A stretch of 8,334 nucleotides of DNA from an uncultured Porphyromonadaceae bacterium (GCA_947175715.1 CAMWOD010000031.1:1-8334); one strand, 5' to 3'. Counted from the first letter of the stretch, positions 1 to 6,216 are shown. Program-made: numbers and translations. Notes: generated by a model not told the origin, from the sequence alone.

Positions 1-993
1 CCCGACAGGACTTTTGACACGCTGCTGATGAATATAATATCATGGACCCACATGCCATTGTTCTTCTTCATAAGCGGTTATTTCAGCTACAAGGTGAGCG
101 CCAGCGGTGAGCCCTTCGGTTCGCCCCAATTGTGGAGCCGCTTTAAGCAGCTGGTCATTCCGATGGTGATCGTGTCGGCGCTGTTTGCTTTATACCAAGG
201 ACACTCGCATCTCACCGCAGCCAGCGACGTGGGTAGCGACTGGTGCGTCAACATCAGCCGCCTATGGTGCGACGAGTCGAAGTGTGGGTATTGGTTTACC
301 ATCTGCCTATTTGAAATAATGGTGATATACTACCTGGCCGCTCCTCTACTACGGCGACTCGGCAGTGGCGTGGCACAGATCCTTACAATCCCGGCAATCT
401 TTTTGGTGCTCATAGCATTATATAAGTGCGCACCCACTATGCTTGGCAATATCCTTGAGCTAAAGATGGTGGCTATGTATACGCCGGTGTTTATGATAGG
501 AGTGATTGCCCGCAAGAATCGTGAGGCGTTCAATCGCATAATACGCAACCAGTTGATAATAACATCGGCAACGCTTTTAGGCGTGTGCCTGCTCTCCCTG
601 CTGGTTTATCGTGATGCCATCAGCTTCATGTCAAAACCTGGAGCCACACTTTTCATAGCCCCGCTGTGGCACCTGCTATTGGTGGTAGTGGCATTCAACG
701 TGACACCTCGATGGGTGGGCGAGATGCCGACCAACGTGTCACCATCGATAAAAATTTGGGCCTATTTAGGTAGAAACAGCTTGGGCATTTACCTGCTGCA
801 ATACTTCTTCCTTTTTCCCATGCCATGCCTCGCAGGGGCGCTTGAGAGTTCAGCGGCACAGTTTGTGCCAACATTTGCGTTGAGCTTCTTGAGCGCGGCA
901 CTGATTACGGCTGTTTGTTGCGGCGTAATTTCCATCATCAGGACAAGCCGCCACCTGGCATTTCTCACCCTCGGCGACTCGCTGAGCAAGTAG
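1..993 (+). CDS. Acyltransferase-3 family membrane protein, 5'-truncated by the window edge
   Basis: Probable integral-membrane O-acyltransferase (Acyl_transf_3 family) that transfers acyl, often acetyl, groups to surface glycans or lipids; the substrate cannot be read from the sequence. The reading frame is open from base 1, so the gene starts upstream and the Met at 28 is internal. The visible part has 330 codons. Family marks are HMPLFFFISGYF near the left edge, GYWFTICLFEIMVIYYL in the middle, and YLGRNSLGIYLLQYFF near the C-terminus. There are many hydrophobic segments of about 20 residues, consistent with the roughly ten-helix fold. The first helix and the N-terminal conserved residues lie outside the window, so activity cannot be judged. 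The 3' end overlaps the convergent glycosyltransferase gene by 29 nt. That neighbour suggests modification of a surface polysaccharide, which is inference. The family call is confident and the role is not. Confidence 0.88.
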   Translation, partial: PDRTFDTLLMNIISWTHMPLFFFISGYFSYKVSASGEPFGSPQLWSRFKQLVIPMVIVSALFALYQGHSHLTAASDVGSDWCVNISRLWCDESKCGYWFTICLFEIMVIYYLAAPLLRRLGSGVAQILTIPAIFLVLIALYKCAPTMLGNILELKMVAMYTPVFMIGVIARKNREAFNRIIRNQLIITSATLLGVCLLSLLVYRDAISFMSKPGATLFIAPLWHLLLVVVAFNVTPRWVGEMPTNVSPSIKIWAYLGRNSLGIYLLQYFFLFPMPCLAGALESSAAQFVPTFALSFLSAALITAVCCGVISIIRTSRHLAFLTLGDSLSK

Positions 994-2035
994 CTTGGAG
1001 CAACCCTAATTCTTTGAGTAATTGAGGTGTTACAACACTGTCAATATCGTAATCCTTGGCCCGGCTCTGGGCATTGCGCTTCATTGCGGCAAGGTCGACC
1101 TCGCCATCGATCACGCGCCGCATCTGCTCGGCAAGCTGATGGGCGTCTTTGGGCTGAACAAACAGGGCGTCCACGCCGTCACGCAAGAAAGCCCGGTTGT
1201 GAGCCCAGTCGCTTGCGATAATCGGGAGGCCACAGATGGCGGCATCAATGAAAATCCCCGCAAAACCCTCGCTCGGCCAGAATGTGGGAAAGAGCATTAC
1301 ATCGTAGCCGGCAAGCTGGTCAACGCCCTCGCGGGTATGCATCGGCAGCACGCCGCGGTAGCGCACATTTTCCAACTTATTCTCGCGGTCTTCAAAGGTC
1401 GACAAGTAGTCATCGTCCACTTTGCCATAGATATCCACCTCAAATCGGTCGCCATACCCATTGCCGTTGAGCATCTCCACGGCGTCGAAAATATAGTCGA
1501 CGCCCTTATAGGGACTCACTCTCGACAGAAAGACAAAGCGGATTTTCTCCCCTTGCTGGTGCAACGGCGGCAAGTAATTCACTTCCTTGAAATTGGGAAG
1601 CACACGCACATTGTCAAACCCCTGCTCCCGCAGGCTGTCGTACATTATGCTGCTCTCCACAAGCAGCTGGTCGATACCCTTGAAATACCTGGCCTCAAAT
1701 TCTCCCGACTTGATGCGCTCATGCAGGCTACCGCCTATCACCCAGTAAATTATCTTACGCTTCGAGCGCAACAATCGGTGCGCCTTAATCACTCCGTAGA
1801 TGTTGATAGGATTGGTCGAGAGGATCAGCGGAGTGCGTGGCTTGAAAATCAATGTCAATAGTGCCTGAGGCATCACCCACGGCCGCTTGCGCCATCCGTA
1901 GAAGTCAAGTGGCAACATCTTCACACCCAGCTTCTCGAGCTGCGATATGATGTATTGGTTTTTCACTGACTCACCGTCGCTTGCCACCGCGCCGCGGTTG
2001 ATATAGCCAAGTATTATAGCTTTAGGTGTCGACAT
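965..2035 (-). CDS. Glycosyltransferase family 4-type (GT-B fold) glycosyltransferase
   Basis: A 356-residue cytoplasmic GT-B enzyme, probably adding a sugar from a nucleotide-sugar donor during surface-glycan synthesis. The N-terminal acceptor half begins MSTPKAIILGYINRGAVASD, with a glycine-rich first loop. The donor half begins near residue 165 with FVFLSRVSPYKGVD (166-180), which carries the Arg and Lys that usually contact the donor phosphates. It continues to PSEGFAGIFIDAAICGLPII (254-273). In this motif E256 is the first acid of the EX7E signature, but the second position is Asp264, a conservative departure. The start at 2035 is supported by a promoter just upstream, giving a leader of about 15 nt. 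The last ten or so residues are encoded in the overlap with the convergent acyltransferase gene and are probably not part of the fold. Donor and acceptor are unknown. Confidence 0.9.
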   Translation of the reverse strand: MSTPKAIILGYINRGAVASDGESVKNQYIISQLEKLGVKMLPLDFYGWRKRPWVMPQALLTLIFKPRTPLILSTNPINIYGVIKAHRLLRSKRKIIYWVIGGSLHERIKSGEFEARYFKGIDQLLVESSIMYDSLREQGFDNVRVLPNFKEVNYLPPLHQQGEKIRFVFLSRVSPYKGVDYIFDAVEMLNGNGYGDRFEVDIYGKVDDDYLSTFEDRENKLENVRYRGVLPMHTREGVDQLAGYDVMLFPTFWPSEGFAGIFIDAAICGLPIIASDWAHNRAFLRDGVDALFVQPKDAHQLAEQMRRVIDGEVDLAAMKRNAQSRAKDYDIDSVVTPQLLKELGLLQATCSASRRG

Positions 2036-2054
2036 ACTTTCTAAGTTTTCGCAG

Positions 2055-2085
2055 CAAATTTACTCCTTTTGGCGCTCATTTCAAA
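2055..2085 (-). promoter_or_regulatory. Bacteroidetes-type promoter for the glycosyltransferase gene
   Basis: Read on the minus strand, TTTG (2082-2085) is followed by 19 bp and then TAAATTTG (2055-2062). Both boxes match the Bacteroidetes primary-sigma consensus (-33 TTTG, -7 TAnnTTTG) at the usual spacing. Transcription would start near 2050, leaving a leader of about 15 nt before the ATG at 2035. It stands back to back with the rightward promoter, with 19 bp between the two -33 boxes. The call rests on motif match only. Confidence 0.72.
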
Positions 2086-2104
2086 GCCGGGAGCCGAAGA
2101 TGAG

Positions 2105-2136
2105 TTTGGGTTGTTGGTATATTTTGTATACTTTTG
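2105..2136 (+). promoter_or_regulatory. Bacteroidetes-type promoter for the acyltransferase-sigma54-lptE-secG operon
   Basis: TTTG (2105-2108), 20 bp, then TACTTTTG (2129-2136) match the Bacteroidetes -33/-7 consensus fully. The predicted transcript start is near 2141, about 15 nt before the ATG at 2156. This placement rules out the longer in-frame start at 2069, which lies upstream of the promoter. Because the boxes are of the housekeeping-sigma type, basal transcription of the operon need not depend on the sigma-54 activator it encodes. Confidence 0.75.
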
Positions 2137-2155
2137 CATTTCAATACTTATTAAG

Positions 2156-3001
2156 ATGGAATACGAAGGCTATGAGATACGTCCCGACGTGCTGTCGGAG
2201 GAAGATATAATGGAGAAGGCGCCCAAGCTCCGCTCTCACCCCAAGTTGGTGCGCTGGGCCATGAAATTGCTGGCCATCGACAAGGTCAACTGGATCCACG
2301 GGCACAATTGCAAGACACCCGGCCCTCAGTTCTGCACAGGGCTGCTGAGCGACCTGGAGCTTAAGCTGAGAATCGACAACGAAGAAGCGCTCGACCAGTT
2401 TAAGACCGGGGCCTTCGTCACCGTGAGCAATCACCCCTTTGGAGCGCTCGACGGCATCACGCTGATTCACATCGTAGGCTCGAGGCGCCCTAAATACAAG
2501 GTGATGGTCAACATGGTGCTCAACCTCATCACGGCGATGCGCCCCAACTTTATAGCCGTCGACGCCCTTGCGAGCGACGACCCCGCCAAGAAGGCCGTGT
2601 CGATGCGCGGCATCAAGGAGGCCATCATGCAGGTGCGACACGGCGAGCCCATAGGTTTCTTCCCTGCCGGGGCCGTGTCAAAGGTCAACTGGCGAGGCCG
2701 ACTCAACGACCGTGAATGGCAACCCTCGATAATCCGACTCATCCAGCAGTTGAATGTGCCGGTAATACCCATATTCTTCCACGGCAGCAACTCATGGTGG
2801 TTCAACTTCCTGGGCAAGGTGAGCTGGCAGCTGCGCACCCTGCGACTACCCGCCGAGGTGTTCCGCAAAAAAGGGAAGAAGATGCACGTCACCATCGGGC
2901 AGCCCATAACGGTCGAGGAGCAGAAACTTCACCAGGGCTCGGTCGAAGAGTTTGGCGAATACCTTAAGTCAAAAACCTACGAGCTAAGAGGATGCAAATA
3001 A
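2156..3001 (+). CDS. Lysophospholipid acyltransferase family protein (PlsC/hemolysin-like)
   Basis: A 281-residue acyltransferase that probably moves an acyl chain onto a lysophospholipid or a related lyso-lipid at the inner membrane. The catalytic motif is NHPFGALDG (92-100), with His93 and Asp99. It has five residues between His and Asp rather than the four of classic PlsC, as in the 'putative hemolysin' branch (COG3176-like). The second substrate block is FFPAGAVSK (168-176), in place of the usual FPEGTRS. NVPVIPIFFHGSNS (200-213) corresponds to the fourth block. No clear membrane helix is seen in the chosen protein. An in-frame ATG at 2069 would add 29 residues, but it precedes the promoter and overlaps its boxes, so 2156 is preferred. 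The stop overlaps the next gene by 10 nt, which implies translational coupling. In Bacteroides a related O-acyltransferase (GlsA) makes glycine lipids; I cannot tell whether this is that enzyme, and no GlsB-like neighbour is present. Confidence 0.86.
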   Translation: MEYEGYEIRPDVLSEEDIMEKAPKLRSHPKLVRWAMKLLAIDKVNWIHGHNCKTPGPQFCTGLLSDLELKLRIDNEEALDQFKTGAFVTVSNHPFGALDGITLIHIVGSRRPKYKVMVNMVLNLITAMRPNFIAVDALASDDPAKKAVSMRGIKEAIMQVRHGEPIGFFPAGAVSKVNWRGRLNDREWQPSIIRLIQQLNVPVIPIFFHGSNSWWFNFLGKVSWQLRTLRLPAEVFRKKGKKMHVTIGQPITVEEQKLHQGSVEEFGEYLKSKTYELRGCK

Positions 3002-4227
3002 ACCCAATGGAAATACCCCCCGAGGTGCAGCAGGCCAAGCTGCGTCTGGGCATCGTGGGCAATGCGCCGCAACTCATCCAGGCCATAAGCCGCGCCATAC
3101 AGGTGGCGCCCATCGACCTGTCGGTGCTGGTGCGTGGTGAAAGCGGCACGGGCAAAGAGTTTTTCCCAAAAATCATCCATCACTACAGCGCACGCAAGCA
3201 TAATAAATATATAGCCGTCAACTGCGGCGCTATACCCGAAGGAACGATCGATTCCGAGCTGTTCGGACACGAAAAAGGATCATTCACCGGCGCAATCTCC
3301 TCGCGCAAAGGCTACTTCGAGGAGGCCGACGGGGGCACGATATTTCTCGACGAGGTAGCCGAGCTCCCACTCACCACACAGGCCCGACTACTGCGCGTGC
3401 TTGAAACCGGCGAGTTTATCAAGGTAGGCTCATCGACTGTGCAACGCACCAACATCCGCGTGGTTGCCGCCACCAATGTCGACCTGGTGAAAGCCGTGGA
3501 GCAGGGCAAATTCCGCGAAGACCTGTATTACCGCCTCTCCACCGTGCTAATCAACATACCGCCGCTGCGCGACCGCGGCAACGACACACTGCTGCTGGCA
3601 CGCAAATTCAGCGCCGACTTCGCCGAGCGTTACCGCACTCCCGCCATCACATTCGATGAATCGGCCCGGCACCTGCTCCTCACCTACCGCTGGCCAGGCA
3701 ATGTGCGCCAGCTTAAGAACGTGGTCGACCAGATCTCACTCTTTGAAGCCGGGCACCAAGTTGACGAGAGCATAGTGCGCCAATACATCCCCGCAGATGC
3801 CACGGTCTACTCCCCGACCGTGCTCCACCACTCAGGGGAACACACATCAACGGGTGGACATGCCTACGAAGCCGAGCGCGAACTGCTATTCAGCATGATA
3901 TTCCGCCTGCAGCGCGAAATCGAAGCCCTGCGTCGCCGTCTTGACGGCCCCCAGGCACTCGCACCCCATACCGAGGAAGTCACGCAGCCAACACCATGCG
4001 ATGTGCGCTCCATAGTGCCATACACCCCCACAGCTTCATCAATCCTTACGCCGACCGATACCGCAGCGACCGACACAACACCGTCGATGACCCTTGAGGA
4101 CACCGAGCGCGAAACGATACGCCGCTCACTTGAGCGCAACGGCGGACGGCGCAAGCTCACCGCCCGCGAGCTCAATATCTCAGAACGAACCCTCTACCGC
4201 AAAATCAAAGAATACGGACTCGAATAA
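2992..4227 (+). CDS. Sigma-54-dependent transcriptional activator (AAA+ plus Fis-type HTH, no sensor domain)
   Basis: A 411-residue enhancer-binding protein that uses ATP hydrolysis to open sigma-54 promoters. The AAA+ domain starts almost at once, near residue 20. Visible motifs are Walker A GESGTGKE (49-56), the sigma-contacting loop GSFTGA (96-101; consensus GAFTGA), Walker B GGTIFLDE (114-121), sensor I VVAATN (157-162), the arginine-finger region FREDLYYRL (174-182) and sensor II WPGNVRQLKN (234-243). A short charged, probably coiled-coil stretch follows (291-318), then a Pro/Thr-rich linker (320-368) and a Fis-type helix-turn-helix ending in LNISERTLYRKIKEYGLE. There is no receiver, GAF or PAS domain, so any control must come from partner proteins, expression level or the linker. 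The gene overlaps the acyltransferase by 10 nt and sits 12 nt before lptE. ATG 3007 (Met6) is an alternative start. Target promoters are unknown; no convincing sigma-54 site was seen in the window. Confidence 0.93.
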   Translation: MQINPMEIPPEVQQAKLRLGIVGNAPQLIQAISRAIQVAPIDLSVLVRGESGTGKEFFPKIIHHYSARKHNKYIAVNCGAIPEGTIDSELFGHEKGSFTGAISSRKGYFEEADGGTIFLDEVAELPLTTQARLLRVLETGEFIKVGSSTVQRTNIRVVAATNVDLVKAVEQGKFREDLYYRLSTVLINIPPLRDRGNDTLLLARKFSADFAERYRTPAITFDESARHLLLTYRWPGNVRQLKNVVDQISLFEAGHQVDESIVRQYIPADATVYSPTVLHHSGEHTSTGGHAYEAERELLFSMIFRLQREIEALRRRLDGPQALAPHTEEVTQPTPCDVRSIVPYTPTASSILTPTDTAATDTTPSMTLEDTERETIRRSLERNGGRRKLTARELNISERTLYRKIKEYGLE

Positions 4228-4239
4228 CCACCCCCAACG

Positions 4240-4773
4240 ATGAGTTTATCTACCGCTGCGCGCCGATGGCTTCGCGCACTCACTCTACTGCTGCTACTCC
4301 CCGTGTGCCTATCGAGCTGCCGCATAAGCTACAAGTTCAACGGGGCAGCCCTCGACTACAACGTATATCACACAATACACGTAGCCGAATTTCCGATACG
4401 CGCCGCCCTGGTTTACCCTCCGCTCCAGCAGACATTCGAAAATCAGCTGCTCGACTATATCGCACGCAACACACGCCTGCAAGTAGTCGAGGGCTCGAGC
4501 GACCTCCAGCTCGAAGGGGAAATCACCGGCTATAATCTCTCACCTCAGGCAGTGGCCGAGGACGGATACGCATCTAAAACCCGACTGTCAATCACCGTGC
4601 GTGTAAAATACACCGACACACGCCAGGAGGGTAAGGATGTCGACCAGTCATTCTCAGCCTACCGCGACTTCGACTCCTCCGAGATGCTCACCGACGTGCA
4701 GGATCAACTCTGCGAGGAAATCTCCAAAGACCTTGTTGACCTCATCTTCAACGCCACACTTGGCAACTGGTAA
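4240..4773 (+). CDS. lptE: LptE, LPS-assembly outer-membrane lipoprotein
   Basis: A 177-residue lipoprotein that acts as the plug and partner of the LptD barrel, placing LPS in the outer leaflet. A signal peptide with a hydrophobic core (LTLLLLLPVC) ends in the lipobox LSSC, with the acylated Cys at 27. The mature protein has the pattern known from Bacteroidetes LptE: ISYKFNGAALDY directly after the Cys, then AEFPIRAALVYPPLQQTFEN, LEGEITGYNLSP, ASKTRLSITVRVKYTD, FDSSEMLTDVQDQL and the C-terminal IFNATLGNW. The length is normal for the family. The gene lies 12 nt after the sigma-54 activator and 4 nt before the next gene, so it is co-transcribed. The call relies on remembered family sequence features and was not checked by a search. 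Confidence 0.9.
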   Translation: MSLSTAARRWLRALTLLLLLPVCLSSCRISYKFNGAALDYNVYHTIHVAEFPIRAALVYPPLQQTFENQLLDYIARNTRLQVVEGSSDLQLEGEITGYNLSPQAVAEDGYASKTRLSITVRVKYTDTRQEGKDVDQSFSAYRDFDSSEMLTDVQDQLCEEISKDLVDLIFNATLGNW

Positions 4774-4777
4774 CACC

Positions 4778-5620
4778 ATGGAACAACTCATTGACCGACT
4801 TCACTACTACGAAAACCATCCGCAGGAACCAGTCGACCCCGAATGGGTCGACGCAATGGCCGAGGCCTACCCCTACTACACCGAGCCAGCCATAATGCTC
4901 ATGAGTCGCGACACATCGGGCATACCGCTCGAACGGCTCCAGGCTATAGGATTCCGCCTGAGGCTCAACTGCCCCAACCCACAGACCCTATTGGAGCAGA
5001 TATCGCCCGAAGCCGCCAGCATGGCGGGCATCTACCCCTCGACCACTCCCGCTCCAACTGCCAATACCGACGAGGCCATCGACCGCTTCATCGCCACCTA
5101 CGGCCACCAGTCGGCCGAAGAAGACGCCCTGCTCGAGCGACTGATATTCAACCCCACCCCCGATTACGCCCAGACCCTCGAGCAGCAGGAAGCCAACAGC
5201 CTCCCCAACCCCGGCGAAGCAGCTCCGGGAAGCCAGGACGACCTAATCAACGCATTCATCCTTAAGAACACACCCCCACAGGCCCCCGAAGCGCCAACGG
5301 CCGAAGTTGCTGAGCCGCAACCACAACCGGCCGACACCCAACCCGTTGAGCCTGAACTCGCAGCTACCAGTGAGCCCAAAAACAAGCCTAAATCTCAGGC
5401 TCCCGCCGACCTCCCCGCCGAGGCGTCGCTCACCGAGGGACTGGCCCGCGTATACATTCAACAGCGACGCTACGACCGTGCTTTTGAAATATTACAGGCC
5501 ATAAGTTTGAATAATCCAGAAAAAAGTATTTACTTTGCAGACCAATTACGTTTTCTACAAAAACTGATTATAAACCAACGTCACATCGACAAGCGCACAA
5601 CGCAAAATAATCCACAATAA
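4778..5620 (+). CDS. Conserved hypothetical protein with C-terminal TPR-like segment
   Basis: A 280-residue protein of unknown function in the position where Bacteroidales commonly carry a TPR protein between lptE and secG. The N-terminal part (1-90) is helical and rich in aromatic residues (RLHYYENHPQ, EAYPYYTEPA). The middle holds two short related motifs, EAIDRFIATYG (99-109) and DDLINAFILKN (154-164), joined to a Pro/Glu/Ala-rich and probably disordered linker (165-212). The C-terminal TEGLARVYIQQRRYDRAFEI (219-238) reads as one TPR helix pair, followed by a charged helix. There is no signal peptide or membrane segment, so a cytoplasmic location is expected. The start at 4778, 4 nt after the lptE stop, is preferred; the in-frame ATG at 4637 lies well inside lptE. 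The last 150 nt are noticeably AT-rich and contain a possible promoter for secG. Confidence 0.82.
   Translation: MEQLIDRLHYYENHPQEPVDPEWVDAMAEAYPYYTEPAIMLMSRDTSGIPLERLQAIGFRLRLNCPNPQTLLEQISPEAASMAGIYPSTTPAPTANTDEAIDRFIATYGHQSAEEDALLERLIFNPTPDYAQTLEQQEANSLPNPGEAAPGSQDDLINAFILKNTPPQAPEAPTAEVAEPQPQPADTQPVEPELAATSEPKNKPKSQAPADLPAEASLTEGLARVYIQQRRYDRAFEILQAISLNNPEKSIYFADQLRFLQKLIINQRHIDKRTTQNNPQ
5506..5537 (+). promoter_or_regulatory. Candidate internal promoter for secG
   Basis: Inside the 3' end of the TPR-like gene, TTTG (5506-5509) is followed by 20 bp and TTACTTTG (5530-5537). That is one mismatch from the Bacteroidetes TAnnTTTG box at the normal spacing. The transcript would start near 5542, giving a leader of about 80 nt to the secG ATG at 5625. 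The surrounding DNA (about 5481-5630) is clearly richer in A/T than the rest of the gene, as promoters often are. This rests on motif match only. Confidence 0.42.
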
Positions 5621-5624
5621 TAAT

Positions 5625-6026
5625 ATGTATACACTCGTAATTGTACTCACCGTCATCGTAGCGATACTGCTCATCGGCGTTGTACTCGTGCAGAAATCCA
5701 AAGGTGGAGGCTTAGCCTCAGGCTTCTCAGGCGCCAACCAGATCATGGGCGTGCGTCACACCAACGACTTCATTGAAAAGACAACCTGGGTACTCGCTGC
5801 CATCGTAGCGGTGCTTGCTGTAATTTCAGTATTCGTAATGCCCAAGGCCAACACTTCCGGCTCACGCGTTAAAGCTCCCGTAGAGCAAGCCGCACCCGTG
5901 CAGAACGCTCCCAACGACCAGGCTGGTCAGCAGCAGAACGACGCTCAGCAACCCGCCGCCGACAACGGCGCACAAGGGGAAGCCGCACAGCAGCCCGCCA
6001 ACAACGGCGAGGGAGAAGGAGCCTAA
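5625..6026 (+). CDS. secG: SecG, preprotein translocase subunit, with a long low-complexity tail
   Basis: A 133-residue inner-membrane subunit that assists SecYEG/SecA protein export. Two membrane helices are visible (about 3-22 and 54-72). Between them is the family loop QKSKGGGLASGFSGANQIMG (23-42), which holds the Gly-rich signature. After residue 74 comes a tail of about 60 residues rich in Gln, Asn, Ala and Glu. It contains a short imperfect duplication, AQQPAADNG (107-115) and AQQPANNG (121-128). The core matches the usual SecG length of about 75 residues, and the tail is the extra part. The gene lies 4 nt after the TPR-like gene and is the last of the operon, with a hairpin terminator 26 nt beyond the stop. 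It may also be read from the candidate internal promoter at 5506-5537. Confidence 0.95.
   Translation: MYTLVIVLTVIVAILLIGVVLVQKSKGGGLASGFSGANQIMGVRHTNDFIEKTTWVLAAIVAVLAVISVFVMPKANTSGSRVKAPVEQAAPVQNAPNDQAGQQQNDAQQPAADNGAQGEAAQQPANNGEGEGA
5943..6008 (+). repeat. Short imperfect in-frame duplication in the secG tail
   Basis: Two similar in-frame segments at 5943-5969 and 5985-6008 encode AQQPAADNG and AQQPANNG. Their DNA is alike but not identical. This fits slippage or small duplication in a low-complexity coding region. It is too short to suggest a mobile element. Confidence 0.5.
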
Positions 6027-6052
6027 GCCACCCATCACCCACCACGACATAC

Positions 6053-6087
6053 AGCCGCAGACCATCCCAACGTCTGCGGCTCTTTGT
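6053..6087 (+). terminator. Intrinsic terminator after secG
   Basis: A perfect 10-bp GC-rich stem, AGCCGCAGAC (6053-6062) paired with GTCTGCGGCT (6072-6081), encloses a 9-nt loop and is followed by a short T-rich run (CTTTGTG). It sits 26 nt after the secG stop and before the promoter of the peptidase gene, so it should mark the operon end. The weak U-tract makes efficiency uncertain. Confidence 0.75.
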
Positions 6088-6185
6088 GCATTCAGCCATC
6101 CCATTCACTCATCACTCCACTCCAGTTCAATTTTCTCATTTTACACATATAAGTTCCGAATCAAATTGATATTTTAGGTTTTATT

Positions 6186-6216
6186 CTTGCAAATTCCTCA
6201 TTTTGTTATATATTTG
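6186..6216 (+). promoter_or_regulatory. Bacteroidetes-type promoter for the C25 peptidase gene
   Basis: TATATTTG (6209-6216) is a full match to the -7 box. CTTG (6186-6189), 19 bp upstream, is a one-mismatch -33 box. The predicted start is near 6221, giving a leader of about 39 nt to the ATG at 6260. The leader is AT-rich. The interval 6087-6185 shows no gene and is strongly AT-rich near its right end. Confidence 0.65.

Noticed and set aside
667..682. TGGCACC followed by ATTGG, resembling a sigma-54 promoter
   Set aside because: The GC of the -12 element is missing, the spacing is off, and it lies in the middle of the acyltransferase-3 coding region facing no gene start.
1022..1861. Long open frame of 279 codons on the + strand opposite the glycosyltransferase
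   Set aside because: It is the mirror of a well-supported glycosyltransferase on the other strand. It has no recognisable domain and no promoter, and its composition follows from the codon pattern of the real gene.
2069..2155. N-terminal extension of the acyltransferase from ATG 2069
   Set aside because: It would start upstream of, and run through, a consensus promoter. The extra 29 residues do not resemble the family, and ATG 2156 fits the predicted transcript start.
2141..2907. Minus-strand open frames of 166 and 146 codons across the acyltransferase gene
   Set aside because: They overlap a gene with clear catalytic motifs on the + strand and show no protein family features of their own.
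4637..4777. N-terminal extension of the TPR-like protein from an ATG inside lptE
   Set aside because: It lies within lptE in another frame and encodes Ser/Thr/Pro-rich sequence unlike the rest. ATG 4778 directly after the lptE stop is the natural start.
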